A stretch of DNA of 64,000 nucleotides from Paraspadella gotoi (taxonomy: Eukaryota; Chaetognatha), in NCBI GenBank assembly GCA_051294375.1, contig CM119263.1, positions 1,137,756-1,201,755 of the forward strand. The letters are read 5' to 3'. The translations under genes and the position numbers were made by a program. Position 1 is the stretch's first letter; every line of letters starts with the position of its first letter. The notes below the pieces were generated by a model, which was not told the DNA's origin, did not search any database, and saw only the letters and a program-made list of their open reading frames with translations. Positions 25,441-38,700 of the stretch are shown here, one piece after another.

Positions 25441-26099
25441 CCTCGTCTATTCTGCATAAAATACACGGATCTTCTCTTCTTAGATCTCTTCTGAGAGAGA
25501 GAAAATATTAACGTTGATCACCGATTGTCCCACTTTGTCACGAACCCAATGATAATATTTTCACATGAAAATTTAACCAAGAAACGTGAAGAATTTTTCA
25601 CAGATGGAATCCGTGATTTTGCTCAAGTTTTTCGCTCAAAAAAAATAAAAACGTGAGTAAATCGAACGAAATTCACGCAGAACTGAATTTCTTTACGACT
25701 TTCACAAAACCCGAGCGGTGATCTTTTCTTGCCTCATTGCAGTGGCTCTTCTTCCTTCTGCCATCAACTTTTGCAATCGCGATTTTCCTTTTCCTCATTT
25801 CTGTCACCATCATTTTCTACATCTCTCCTAATCTTTTTCTACATCTCTCCTCATCTTTTTCTACATCCTGATATGCTTCCTCTTATTATTTCTCTATCAT
25901 TTTCTACATCTCTCATCATCTTTTTCTACATCCTGAAATGCTTCCTCTTATTCTTTCTCTATCATTTTCTACATCTCTCCTCATCTTTTTCTACATCCTG
26001 ATATGCTTCCTCTTATTCTTTCTCTATCGTTTTCTACATTCCCTTTCCTAATCTTTCTGCATCTCCTTGTTTACCTCCCTTCTTCCTCTTTCCAATTTT

Positions 26100-26355
26100 N
26101 NNNNNNNNNNNNNNNNNNNNNNNNNNNNNNNNNNNNNNNNNNNNNNNNNNNNNNNNNNNNNNNNNNNNNNNNNNNNNNNNNNNNNNNNNNNNNNNNNNNN
26201 NNNNNNNNNNNNNNNNNNNNNNNNNNNNNNNNNNNNNNNNNNNNNNNNNNNNNNNNNNNNNNNNNNNNNNNNNNNNNNNNNNNNNNNNNNNNNNNNNNNN
26301 NNNNNNNNNNNNNNNNNNNNNNNNNNNNNNNNNNNNNNNNNNNNNNNNNNNNNNN
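26100..26355. other. Assembly gap, 256 N
   Basis: Run of N inside the duplicated block. Confidence 0.95.
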
Positions 26356-26499
26356 TGACACTGAGGATGACACCGACGATGACACCGTCAATGTCATCGG
26401 CAATGACATCAGCGAGTCTTGTGAAAGGCAACCCGACCATTATGGGAGAGAAAGGAGAAATGAATGGTCCTTCCCCTTATTCCACCGTCTCTCTCTCTC

Positions 26500-26656
26500 N
26501 NNNNNNNNNNNNNNNNNNNNNNNNNNNNNNNNNNNNNNNNNNNNNNNNNNNNNNNNNNNNNNNNNNNNNNNNNNNNNNNNNNNNNNNNNNNNNNNNNNNN
26601 NNNNNNNNNNNNNNNNNNNNNNNNNNNNNNNNNNNNNNNNNNNNNNNNNNNNNNNN
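26500..26656. other. Assembly gap, 157 N
   Basis: Run of N with CT dinucleotides on both edges, so it probably spans a CT microsatellite. Confidence 0.95.
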
Positions 26657-27249
26657 TCTCTCTCTCTCTCCATAAAAGCCATTTCCGGAACTGAGACTAA
26701 GGGGATCGCAGTAACGATGTTTAAAATATTTTTTACAACCTTCTTCGCTGAAGGAGAATAATTCCGCTTGGCTTAATAATTCTCAAAATTGTTTTCTTTC
26801 GAATTCCGAGAGTGAAGACTGTAGATGGTAAGTGTCACCATTGAGTCGTTTTTCATTTTGCGCAAACTGAAACAAGGAAATAAATGTTTTGTTAACAAAA
26901 AAAGTTTTATTAACAAAAAACACTCCTCGTCATCATAAAAAAAAAACAAATTCTTTAGGACAAGAGACACTCACAGCCCATGCCACTACTTTCTTCCGCA
27001 AGGGCGCGTCTGGTCGCCATCAGAAATGTCTCATACAATTCCAGCTTTCGAATATTAACGAGAAAAAGGTTCGCATGACTTTCAAAGTTTAAGATTCAAA
27101 TCATAAGTCAGTCTATTCTTTCGCTCAAATGACAGAAGCGACACATTTTCTCAAACAAAAGACTCAAGTTGTCAGAATTGAGGGCAAAGAATGACGCTGT
27201 TCCGTCGCCGTTACGATTCGAAACCTAGGCGGCGCTGTTGACTCAACCG

Positions 27250-27725
27250 CCACACTCGATCCGCGCTTAACGTAACTGCCGCAATCGTCACTGCAGCATT
27301 TGTTACTGCTGCAGCTGTCACCACCGCATATGTCACTGTGGACATGCTCATTGCGAACACTGTCACCAGAGACTACATTACCTCAGTAACTGTCACCTCA
27401 GACACGGTCTGTCACTGTGGACACAGTTATCACCACAACCATCACNNNNNNNNNNNNNNNNNNNNNNNNNNNNNNNNNNNNNNNNNNNNNNNNNNNNNNN
27501 NNNNNNNNNNNNNNNNNNNNNNNNNNNNNNNNNNNNNNNNNNNNNNNNNNNNNNNNNNNNNNNNNNNNNNNNNNNNNNNNNNNNNNNNNNNNNNNNNNNN
27601 NNNNNNNNNNNNNNNNNNNNNNNNNNNNNNNNNAACTGACACCATTATCACCACAACCATCACAACTGACACCGTGATAACGACAACCGCTCCCGCGGAC
27701 ACCGTCACCCGCGTGAGCGCCTTTG
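27250..27725. repeat. Degenerate GTCACC-type minisatellite
   Basis: Words such as actgtcacc, gacacc and accatcac recur at intervals of about 12-24 bases on both sides of a 188-N gap (27446-27633). The Thr/Val-rich frame through it has no recognisable domain. A few similar gacacc words occur at 26356-26410. Confidence 0.55.
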
Positions 27726-27892
27726 CCGTCACCAAGCGAAGGACAGAGCGAAGCATAAATAAATAATCCGCTTTGAATGAGATTCGAGGTTTGGATTCGC
27801 AATTTGGAATCGAGATGAAATCCTGGGAAACAAACGAGGGACAAGGATTCGTTGCTGATGAGAATGAATTGAGGGGGAGAGTCACTCGCTCT

Positions 27893-28134
27893 NNNNNNNN
27901 NNNNNNNNNNNNNNNNNNNNNNNNNNNNNNNNNNNNNNNNNNNNNNNNNNNNNNNNNNNNNNNNNNNNNNNNNNNNNNNNNNNNNNNNNNNNNNNNNNNN
28001 NNNNNNNNNNNNNNNNNNNNNNNNNNNNNNNNNNNNNNNNNNNNNNNNNNNNNNNNNNNNNNNNNNNNNNNNNNNNNNNNNNNNNNNNNNNNNNNNNNNN
28101 NNNNNNNNNNNNNNNNNNNNNNNNNNNNNNNNNN
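27893..28134. other. Assembly gap, 242 N
   Basis: Run of N directly before the first copy of the large duplication; both edges are CT-like. Confidence 0.95.
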
Positions 28135-30017
28135 CTCTTTTCTGTTGCTTTTACACACATTTTTCTAAGTAATCTTTTTTAACGTACTTTGCATCCCCGA
28201 CGACAAAAATCCGAACAAGGACTGAGAAAGTTTTCGGCTATAAGACGTACGATACATTGTAGAAAATACAATATCTTTTTTTTTACCGTTACAGCCAGGA
28301 CACTCTCTCTCCATCTTTCTCTCCATCTCTCTCTCCATCTCTCTCTCCATCTAAATAAAAAAAACAATCGGAGTTTCATCGCCAACGGCAACGTTTACTT
28401 AGGCCCAAAAACAAAACGAAAGCAAACGTGGATCGTCAGAATCTTTTGAAAGCAAACAACACGGATATTCCATTGCAGATGCAGTTCATTGTCCTTCGTG
28501 CCCAAAAAAGTTGGTGCGAAATATCGGCAGTTGCAAGTGAAAGAAATTGCGCGACTCTCTCTCTCTCAATGATAAACTGGAGAAGTGAAGTTGAAAATAT
28601 TCGAAAAATATACAGGGAAGGTTTTGTTTGTTTTTTTTAAATTCAATTTAAATATGTAGTTAAAATGAAATGTTTGAAGGAAATAAAATGTACAGATATG
28701 AAAAAAATGTTACTAGTATTACGTAATCTAGCCACAATAACTAATTTTGAAAATAGATTAAAATTTTTACTCTCTTCCAAAAAGAAAGAAAGAAAGAAAG
28801 AAAGAAAGGCATTTCCTAGAAATGAATGACCTCATTTTCAGTTCACAGGAGTGAGAGAAAATCTTACGACTGATTCCCCGGTTCTATCAGTTCTACCGAT
28901 TTCATAAAAACTCTTAGCACAGTTCTATCCATCAACTTACTTCCCTCTCCATTCATCAAGATCAACTTTTTATTCCTTCCTCTTCTCATTTTCTATTATG
29001 CATTACTTGGCTTTCGTTTTAAAAAATCACAGGAGGGCAACGTTGTTCAACGCCGACGATATGACGACACGACATGAGACCGACGAAGCGACGACATCGA
29101 CGAACCAGACATGAACGAGCCAGAAACGACTGACGACGATGCGACGACGACGACGAAAAAGAGCGATTTAAAAAGAAAGATACAATCAGTGATTCTGATG
29201 GTGGAACCATTTGCTAGAGACCAGCTGATGGTTGCAGGGGCTGTGCAAGAGATCGTTGTCCGGAGATGACGACGGCTTTCAAGTCGGACGATATGCGATG
29301 GAGATGATTTGGACGCATGACAATGATGGACAATTGATGATGAAAAGAGATACAATGACATTTAAACTGAATAGCTCCTATTGCGACGTACTAGCTTGTT
29401 GCTAATTAACGATTAGCTTGTGCGAATTTAGTTCCGATTCGTGTTTATCGATGAGAAACGATGATGATGACGACGATGAGATGACGAAATGATGATGACG
29501 ACGATGGACGCAGAATTTGAGATGATAAAGTCGAGTTAGTGACTTTGTGAATCGAGTTGATCGAAAAAGACAACACACAATGATAGATGACCGTAAATGT
29601 TTTCCATCAGAGACTGGAACGCTGAAGGAAATCCTCAGAACCATGCATTTGCATAAATGCAATAAGGGCCTTAATGAGCAACTTGATGTCCTCGTCAGAG
29701 TTCTACCGCCAGTCAAGTAAACCAATACGTCATCATCAATGCAATCATCATCACATCGTATACTATCATGTCATCATCATCAGCTCCTTCTCTTTGCTTT
29801 TCGGTTGAAGAAAATCTTCCATGACTCTACATTCCTGTATGGTTTAATTTCATTCGTCATAAATCTATCGCCACCCCCCTCCCCGTTTGAGACCACACGA
29901 TCCTATATCAAGGTGAGTCGGTCTCACCTATATATCCATTACGTGAGATCAATTAATTAATCAATCAATTAATCTCTTCGTGTGTACTGAACCTCGCGCG
30001 CGCTTTGACCACATTGT

Positions 30018-30665
30018 GACCAGTTAAGGCGCGTTATATAAATGATTTAAATTTAACTTTAATTAAAATTCTAAAGTGATGAACGAAACAATCATTATAT
30101 TAATGAACATTTATAAATTAAAAAAATTATAATAAATTTAACAATTTACGCCAGTAGGCCATATTTATACGATATACTAAACCAGATAAATGTTAAAAAT
30201 TTCAAAAACAGTTTTTCCCCTAAGATTTTTTTGCAGATTTGGATTTGTCATAAAAAGTTTGCCAAAAAGAAATTTAATAAACTTCCTTTTTTAAAAAAAA
30301 TTCTTCCCCCTTCCATTAAGTGGGGTCAAAAATTATAAAAAAAGCTATATTTAAGCTTGAAAATTAACTTTTACAATCTAAAATATAGTTTTTTTAATTT
30401 TAACCCACTTAATGAAAGAATTTTAAAAAGATATTTATATTTCTTTATGCAACTGGTTTGACGAAATTCCAAATCTGCAAAAAATTAAGAAAACCTGTTT
30501 TGAAATTTTTCATTTATATAGGTAGTAACTATATAAATATGGCCACTGCGTAAAATTAAAAAAATAAAAATTATTTTTTTACCAAATTAAAGAATGTTCA
30601 CTGATAGCATGTTGTTCAAATTGACTTTTAAATTTTCGATATGTAACTTTCACTACGCCTTACTG
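30018..30665. mobile_element. Palindromic MITE-like element in copy A
   Basis: The ends are an imperfect inverted repeat: cagttaaggcg on the left and cgccttactg on the right. Nested dyads include tacgccagtaggccatattta (30146) against taaatatggccactgcgta (30533), and the ccattaagtgg / ccacttaatg pair near the centre (30312-30414). About 650 bp with no coding capacity. A second copy is inside duplication B at 37786-38455. The target duplication is unclear. Confidence 0.55.
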
Positions 30666-31461
30666 ACCAGAGCAATGAAGGTTTACTCATTGAAACCTTA
30701 ATAATCCAAATTTAAATACTCTAAAACAATAATTACTTTAATACCATAATGGCTTCTTTTTACATCTTTTCTACTAACTCATTATACTTCATTTATCTCC
30801 TGTCCCTCTCTATTTCCCTTCTCCTTTCCCTCTCTCTTACCTACCTCTCTCTATTTCCCCTCTTCCCTTCACTTCTCTTCTTCTTCTTCCTCCCTCTCTC
30901 CTCTACCTCTCTATTTCCCCTCTTCCCTTCACTTCTCTTCTTATCGTTTCTTCTTCCTCCCTCTCTCCTCTACCTCTTTCACCCCCTTTTCTTTCTCGCG
31001 ACAAAAGGCTTTCATCAAAGTCGAGATTTAGCTCTCCCGCCACCGGAAGGGCAGTGGGGTGCGAGTGGGGGGCGGGGAGAGATCAGGGGAACACCTTTTC
31101 TTGCGAATCGGGAAAAAAAAATTGATCGAAAGCTTGAATTAATTGAACAGATGCGCAACCAGAAAACCTATTCTCGAATCGGCGATTCTGAATTGTATAA
31201 ACTAACTTTGGAATGAGAGTAAGAGGAAAATACTGAATTGGGCCAATGAATTCATGAAAAACCGCTAAACATTTTTAGCGTGTGGAAATTTAGGGAAAAG
31301 ACAAAAGTCGAAATTTCGAAATTAAATTTCCTTTTCCCTCAAGAAATTTTTCGGATAAGATTTTGAAGCAAGAAAAATATAGAACATAAATAAAATATAA
31401 TAATATTAAAGTCATGATATAAAAAAAAACAGCGAAACAAAAAAGAAAACCTAAGGAAAAA

Positions 31462-31728
31462 TTGTGTCTTCAGTTTGAAGCTGCGATTTCACAAAGAAAT
31501 AAAAAGGCGTTTGATGTTTGTTCGCAGCCGCCGCCACCGCCGCCTCCGCCGCCGCCAACGACGCCGCCTTTCCACTTGACAACGCCGCCACTCCCTCCTG
31601 CGGCCGACGCGACATCTGCCGGGAGCGATGCTTTGTTTTATGATCTCATCCCAAGAGTTGAAGGCGACTCGAGAGAAAAATCTAAACAACCGACAGGGGG
31701 AGCGTTTTCAAGTGAAGCCTCGTTTTGA
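31462..31728 (+). CDS. Proline-rich open frame, doubtful
   Basis: An 88-codon frame with a (CCG)n-encoded Pro run (31529-31560) followed by balanced sequence (DALFYDLIPRVEGDS) and a stop. The acceptor-like gttcgcag at 31521-31528 would suit an exon start. The corresponding stretch in copy B (39410-39650) is disrupted by indels. I do not recognise a family; it may be non-coding. Confidence 0.2.
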   Translation: MCLQFEAAISQRNKKAFDVCSQPPPPPPPPPPTTPPFHLTTPPLPPAADATSAGSDALFYDLIPRVEGDSREKSKQPTGGAFSSEASF

Positions 31729-31760
31729 AATTACACTTTAGAGATTCAACCTTTCTTTGT

Positions 31761-31819
<59 letters not shown>

Positions 31820-32471
31820 ACTCTTTTTTTTCTCTTTCTCTTAAATTATAAAATGAACCCTCTCCATCAATTTTCAACTTTAAAATCAAAATAAAGGCCA
31901 ATATTAAGAAAACTCTATTTATCTAGAACGTATAAATTTAAAATTGATAGATTTCAAATTGACTTTGCATTTATTTATTTATTTATGTTTTTGTGCATTT
32001 TCAGTTTTTGGAGAAGGAATGAGAACGGAAGGAAGAAGATGAACCAAGGCCAAACACGTCACCTCCTTCTTGATGGCGACGATAAAGAAGCCACGCCCAC
32101 AAACGACGACGACGACGACGACCACCCCCTTCATCTGATAAAAACTCGGGCGAGGGGGAAACAAAAGACTCGACTGGAACTCGGCCTCTTCGACTGACGC
32201 GCCATCTGTCGCTCCAGTCGAAAAACCAACATTGATCTTTTAAGTGTTTATTGAGAAAACAAATGATCGCGACGCCCAGTTGTTTGTTTAGCGTAAATTT
32301 AATGCAAAGAGAGAGACTTTTTTTGAAAGTCATACCACGGACCACGGTTGAACTTTTTAGCGATCGGAGGAAATAAACAAGAAATGGCCAATATAATAAT
32401 CAGCGGCCATTTTGAAGAACTTACTTGATTTTAAGTTGTGACTTTTTATAACTCACAACTTTCCATAAACA

Positions 32472-32636
32472 NNNNNNNNNNNNNNNNNNNNNNNNNNNNN
32501 NNNNNNNNNNNNNNNNNNNNNNNNNNNNNNNNNNNNNNNNNNNNNNNNNNNNNNNNNNNNNNNNNNNNNNNNNNNNNNNNNNNNNNNNNNNNNNNNNNNN
32601 NNNNNNNNNNNNNNNNNNNNNNNNNNNNNNNNNNNN
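32472..32636. other. Assembly gap, 165 N
   Basis: Run of N. The corresponding part of duplication B (41095-41210) is a CT run with short unique flanks. Confidence 0.95.
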
Positions 32637-32667
<31 letters not shown>

Positions 32668-32844
32668 TTCTGCGTCGTAATTCAATTTCCCCCTGAAACT
32701 TCATTCTCTTTTTTCTGGATCTGCCCCCAAAAAAGGGCAAGCAAAGCCTGAGGATTATCGACCCCGGACGACCGTCCTGGGACTGAACCAGGGACTCTTG
32801 GGAAAAGCGAATGCGGCCCAAAAAGTGGAGACCTCTCTCTCTCT

Positions 32845-33091
32845 NNNNNNNNNNNNNNNNNNNNNNNNNNNNNNNNNNNNNNNNNNNNNNNNNNNNNNNN
32901 NNNNNNNNNNNNNNNNNNNNNNNNNNNNNNNNNNNNNNNNNNNNNNNNNNNNNNNNNNNNNNNNNNNNNNNNNNNNNNNNNNNNNNNNNNNNNNNNNNNN
33001 NNNNNNNNNNNNNNNNNNNNNNNNNNNNNNNNNNNNNNNNNNNNNNNNNNNNNNNNNNNNNNNNNNNNNNNNNNNNNNNNNNNNNNNNNNN
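32845..33091. other. Assembly gap, 247 N
   Basis: Run of N. Duplication B has about 700 bases of noisy CT-rich and GC-rich sequence in this position (41350-42065). Confidence 0.95.
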
Positions 33092-33676
33092 TCAGTCCAA
33101 CCCTCTCTCTGTCATAACATCTCTCCCGTCTTCATTTCTTTGTTCCGAATTTCCCTCGTTGCTCATTCCCAGTCAAAGATGGCGCGACAGTGCGGGGCGG
33201 CGGACGAGAAAGAAGAATCGGTACAAACAAAAGGCAAAAGGCACAAGAAGATCAAACAAGAGACGCAGTACGTAAATTATTTATTCACGGACGCCCCTTC
33301 GCTGACAAACGCACGGACGATTTGTCCAACGGGCGAACGGACAGCCCGATAAACAGAAGGATAAGAGAAGCAAATGTAAGAGAGATTCAGACAGATAAAA
33401 ATGTAGACAGAAGGAAAGACTGATGTACATTGAAAGATAGTCACAGACAGACGGACTAATACACAAATAGAAAGCGTGATAGACAGATAGACCAAAGGAA
33501 AAATAAAATAAAATAAGACATATATAGGACTGAAAGACAAACGGACAAACGGACATAAAGAAAGACAGACAACGAGAAGCCTTTCACGCCGTGACACAAA
33601 ATTGTGAAGAATAAAAAAGTGAAACGTAAATGAAAGAAAAAAGAAAAAAGGTTTCGTCGTTTGTCTTACTCATTAA

Positions 33677-33728
<52 letters not shown>

Positions 33729-33927
33729 CTCAAGCGTACGCACTTATGTCGGCCGTAAAATCGTTATGACCGGAGGCTGGGAGCTGTCTCCGGGAAAGAA
33801 AGGAAAGAAAGACAGAAAGACACAACCAAAAGAAAGAAAGAAGTTGCAAGAAAGATAAAAAAAATTCAGAAATAAAGAAAAACAGAAAGAGGGGAAAAGA
33901 GAAAGACAAAATAAAAAATAGAAATCT

Positions 33928-33928
<1 letters not shown>

Positions 33929-34013
<85 letters not shown>
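33929..34013. repeat. (GAAA)n tetranucleotide array
   Basis: About twenty uninterrupted gaaa copies. Confidence 0.95.
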
Positions 34014-34014
<1 letters not shown>

Positions 34015-34278
34015 TCTGATATTATTTCGTTTCAAGGGTATCAGACTGTGAAGTTAATTACGTTCGCTTTTTATTTCAAATTGATATAACTCATAACTTG
34101 CAAGGAACGAGAGTTAATGTTTTTTATGCGCGATATTATAATTTGGTAGCGAGCGAGTATATAAGGAAATCATTTAATTGCAATTATAATCAATAGTTAT
34201 TACGTATTATAAATACTTTTATTAATCCTTTCATAGAGCTAAAACAGTTCTTACTAATTTTGTTCCAGTTGCTCTGAA

Positions 34279-34303
34279 NNNNNNNNNNNNNNNNNNNNNN
34301 NNN
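34279..34303. other. 25-N assembly gap
   Basis: Exactly 25 N at the right end of copy A. In copy B the sequence continues here without a break (43693 onward). Confidence 0.95.
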
Positions 34304-35303
34304 TAAATTTAATAAAACAAAAAAATCATAAGTAAAACAGTAGAAAAAAAATAAAAAAATAAATAAAACACATTGATTAAAAAAAAGAAAACAAACATCA
34401 GACATACAATACCGGAAGAAAAAGATAAAAACAAAATCGCCCGCGCAAACAAATGACAGAGACATATACAAATAAAAAAAAACACAAAATTAAAAAAAAT
34501 TTCAATTTGAAATAAGACTATCAATGAACATTGGAACACTGATCGGCCTGAAGGCTTAAAGCCACCCAAAGGACCCGTGGCTGTCCAAAGTACAGGGGCA
34601 AGATAGTCTTATTCAATTAATATGATAATGGAATAAACTTTTAATATTTAGGACGAGTGTACCATATTTCAATTAGTCATTTTATATAGTTTAAAAGGAA
34701 GTTAGGTGGATTTGAGACGAAATCACCAGCGCGCGCAAACAACGTTTGGACTTGCTGGTTGTTTCTGTTTATGTTTAATCTGTTTAGTTTGCTTTTTAAA
34801 AATTTATCAAAGGCTGCAAACGTTTTTTCCAGTTATTTTTAATAAATGTTGAATCAATTTGTGCAGCTAATTTTAATTTTTTTTTCGATAATTTTTTTGC
34901 GTAAACAAAATTTATTTTTTTTTTCTGCATGCCCTATTGAACGGTAATTTAATATATTTAACATTTAAATCTTATTTTTACAAGGCCAAATAAGGATAAC
35001 TAGAAAAAAACGAATTTGATGTAAAAAACATATTCAAACGATTGTTATATTTAAGTTCATCTCATCTTCTCTCTCTCTTTGCCAAATTTTTTGTCCAGGA
35101 CATTCATAGGCATCTAGGACAATTAGACCTTGTGTTATTCCCAAAATTTTATTTGATAATAATGAGTTTATATTTTTCCCCCAGAAAAAAATAAAAAAAA
35201 AAAAAAGAAAACAATGAAAAAAGAAAAAAAAAAAAAATAAAAAAAAAAATAAAAAAAAAAAAAAAAAAAAAGAATTATTGTGCGAAAATTCTTAAAATGA
35301 AAG
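34304..35303. other. AT-rich spacer, no gene seen
   Basis: Very AT-rich, with poly(A)-rich stretches at 34310-34500 and 35180-35272. It lies between the two copies of the large duplication, which might not be its true chromosomal position. Confidence 0.5.
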
Positions 35304-35570
35304 AATGCACCCAAAGAGAAACGAAAAACAATTTGCTGTGTCCGCCGGACCACGATCTCCGGGAACGAGTCCTGTTGATCCGCGGGATTTCTACCCGAAT
35401 TCAGAGTTTTTTTCTCTTCGATCTCGATCCGCGACCTCGACTCCCGGCTCGGCAAAAGATCTTGCCGGGCGGACGTGGCTCCCGGCCTATGGTGGACAAA
35501 GGGCTGGTGTGGGCCGCCGGACACTCATGGCTCTCCTCGTTCCCGCAAATCTCGGTCATAACCCATTGCA
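35304..35570 (+). CDS. Possible coding exon in GC-rich island
   Basis: A GC-rich patch of about 250 bases between a poly(A) tract and a CT tract. One plus frame reads SAGPRSPGTSPVDPRDFYPN with Ser/Pro/Arg-rich continuation; a second plus frame and one minus frame are also open, so strand and frame are uncertain. No family is recognised. It could be an isolated exon or simply GC-rich unique DNA. Confidence 0.2.
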
Positions 35571-35629
35571 ACTTTCCCTTTCTTTCTTTTTTTCTTTTCT
35601 TTTTTTTCCCTTTTCTTTTCTTTTTCTTT

Positions 35630-35678
<49 letters not shown>

Positions 35679-35752
35679 TCTCTCTCTCTCTTTCCTCTCT
35701 CTCTCACTCTCTCTCTCTATTCTCTCTCTCTCTCTCTCTCTCTTCTCTCTTC

Positions 35753-35785
<33 letters not shown>

Positions 35786-35790
35786 TTCTG
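35630..35790. repeat. (CT)n microsatellite
   Basis: CT dinucleotides with TTC interruptions, forming the left border of duplication B. Confidence 0.9.
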
Positions 35791-38700
35791 TTTGCTTTTA
35801 CCACACATTTTGTCTAAAGTATCTTTTTTAACGTACTTGCCATCCACGACGCACAAAATCCCGAACAAGGCACGAGAAAGTTTTCGGGCTATAAGCACGT
35901 ACGGATACATGCTAGAAAATTACAATCTCTTTTTTTAACCGGTTACAGCCAGAGCACTCTCTCTCCATTCTTTCTCTCCATCTTCTCTCCATCTCTCTCT
36001 CCATCTAATAAAAAAAAACATCGGGTTTCATCGCCAACGGCAACGTTTACTTAGGCCAAAAACAAAACAAAAGCAACGTGATCGTCAGAATTCTTTTGAA
36101 AGCAACAACACGGATTTCCATTGCAGATGCAGTTTCATTGTCCTTTGTGCCCAAAAAAGTTTGTGGTGCGAAAGATCGGCAGTTTGCAAGTAAAGAAATT
36201 GCGCGACTCTCTCTCTCTCTTCAATGATAAAAGCTGGAGAAGTGAAGTTGAAATTATTTTCGAAAAATATACAGGGAAGGTTTCGTTTATTTTTTTTAAA
36301 TTTATTTTAAATATGTAGTAAAATGAAATGTTTTGAAAAGAAATAAGATGTACAGATATGAAAAAAAATGTTAACTAGTTATTACGTAATCTAGCCACAA
36401 TAACTTTAATTTTGAAAAATAGATTAAAATTTTTACTCTCTTCCAAAAAGAAAGAAAGAAAGGAAAGAAAGAGGCATTTCCTAGAAATGAATGACCTCAT
36501 TTTCAGTTTCACAGGATGTGATCGAGACAAATCTCCTACTGATTCCTCCCAGGTTCTATTCAGTTTCTACCGATTTTTCATTTAAAACTCTTGCATCAGT
36601 TCTTTCCATTCAACTTACTTCCCTCTCCATTCATCAAGTGAGCAACTTTTTTTATTTCCTTCCTCTTCTCATTTTTCTTTTTATCATTACTTGGTTCCTT
36701 TTTAAAATTTCACAGGCGAGGGCCAAACGTTGATCAATCCGCCCCGACGATTGATGACGACGCGACGACGACGGACGCGACATCAACGGACCCAGAATGA
36801 AGATGGCGACGACACGGACGGACCGACGACGACGGACCGACGCGGTAAAAAGAGCGATTTAAAAGCAAGAACAATCTAGTGACTCTTCTTTGATTGGTGG
36901 AACCATATTGCTTGATGGTGAACCATTTGCTCCGATGGGTTGGAACCTATTGTCTCAGCGGGTCGTGGGTTGACGTCGTTCGTCGTAGCTATGACGACGG
37001 CTTTCAATGTCGCGACGATGATGGGGCCGCATGGAGCATGATTTGACGATGACAATGCCTCATGACACGAATTCTGAATTGATGACTAAGAGATGACAAT
37101 GACAAATTTTACAACTGAATTTAATAGCTGCAATTGCGACCCGTACTGCATTGTTGCTATTACCGAGATTTTAGCTTTGATGCGATTTAGTTTCCGATTC
37201 GTGTTTTATCGATGAGAACGATGATGATGACAGACGGATGACGATGACTCGAAGACGTATGATTGACGACGCATTGACGATTGACGATGATGATGATAAA
37301 GTCGATTAGTGACTTTTTGAAATTCGATTGATCGAAAGACAACACCGAACATTGATAGAGTGACCGTAAATGTTTCTATATCAGGACTGGTTTACGACAT
37401 CGCTGAGGACAAATCCTCAAGAACCTCATTTTGCCATAATGGCAATAGGCCCTTAATGAACAACTTGATGTCCTCCGTCAGGAAGTTTCTATACCGCCAG
37501 TCAAAGTTAACCATCGTCATTCATCACATCATCATATCGTATCATCATTCGCCATTCTCTTTGGCTTTCGGTTAAGGAAATCTTCCTGACTTTAATTTCC
37601 TGTAATTTTAATTCTTCATTCGCATAAATCTGATCCGCCACCCCCCTCGTCTGGGACCACATTCCGTATATCAAGGGGTGTATCGTCTCACCTATATATC
37701 CATTACCTGATAGATCAATTACATTAATCAATCATTTAAGTCTCTTCGATCTGTACCTGACCTTCGCCGCGCGCTTTGAACCACTGCCAGTAAGGCCGTA
37801 GTAACAATTGTTCTTAAATTTTAACTTTACGATTTAAAAACTTCTAAAAGTTGTGATTGAACGAACAATATTATATTATATGACATTTATATAATAAAAA
37901 AATTATAATATAATTTACAAAATTTACGCAGTAGGCCATATTTATACTAGTTACTAACCAATAAAATGTTAAAATCAAAACGTTTTTTCTAAGATTTTTT
38001 GCAGATTTGGATTTGTCATAAAAAAAGTTGCCCAAAAAGAAATGTATAACTCTTTAAAAAATTCCTTCATTAGAGTGGCTCAAAATTAAAAAAAAGGCGT
38101 ACTATTTATGTTGCAAAATTATTTTATATCCTATTAATTTATATTAGTTTTTATTTTTAAACCCCACCTAATGATAAAGAATTTTTTTATCAGGAATGAG
38201 ATTCTATATTTTCTTTTTTATCAACTTTGACGAGGAATTCAAGCAATCTGCAATCAAAATAAAGAAAAGCCTATTATGAAATTTTCTGATCTTTATTAAG
38301 GATAGTACTATATATAAATATAGCCTACTTGCGCAAAATTAAAAAATCATCAAAATTAATTTTTTTTTATGCCAAATTTAATGCTTCACTGATAGTCATG
38401 TTGTTTCATAATTGACTTTTTAGAACTTTCACTACGCCTTACTGACCAGGCAATGAAGGTTTTTAACTCATTTGAAACCTTAATAATCCAAATTGTTAAA
38501 TACTCTAAACAATAATTACTTTCAATACCATATGGTCTTTCTTTTTACCATCTTTTGTCTAACTACTAACTACATTATGCACTTCATTTATCTCCCTACC
38601 TTGCTCCCTCTCTATTTCCCTTCTCCCTTCCCTCTCTCTTACCTACCTCTCTCTATTTCCCCTCTTCCTTCACTTCTCTTCTTCTTCTTCCTCCCTCTCC

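Larger units (their letters stand above)
25497..26945 (+). repeat. Direct duplication with 65 bp minisatellite, clean copy
   Basis: The same order of landmarks as 23370-25440, in cleaner sequence. Here the 65-base unit is regular over 25816-26040 (about 3.5 copies), and the block is interrupted by N gaps at 26100-26355 and 26500-26656. The Leu/Ser/Phe frames are repeat products. Confidence 0.75.
28136..34278 (+). repeat. Large direct duplication, copy A (clean)
   Basis: A 6.1 kb block that recurs in the same order at 35780-43693. Landmarks A/B: tctttttttaccgttacagc (28272) / tttttttaaccggttacagc (35931); gagaagtgaagttgaaa (28580/36236); the palindromic element (30018/37786); ccattaa...ttagggaaa (31230/39110); gaagccacgccc (32087/40578); and ccagttgctc (34265/43681). 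It contains GAC/GAT-rich patches (29040-29160, 29455-29510), CT runs (31765-31835, 33679-33725) and a GAAA array (33929-34013). No recognisable gene is supported. Confidence 0.85.

Noticed and set aside
29402-29725. Minus-strand 107-codon frame in duplication A
   Set aside because: The equivalent stretch in copy B is not open, part of the frame comes from GAT/GAC repeats, and no domain is recognised.
30749-31216. 155-codon frame beginning MASFYIFSTN
   Set aside because: The central part is CT-repeat Leu/Ser/Phe and the C-terminal part has no recognised features; it is not preserved in copy B.
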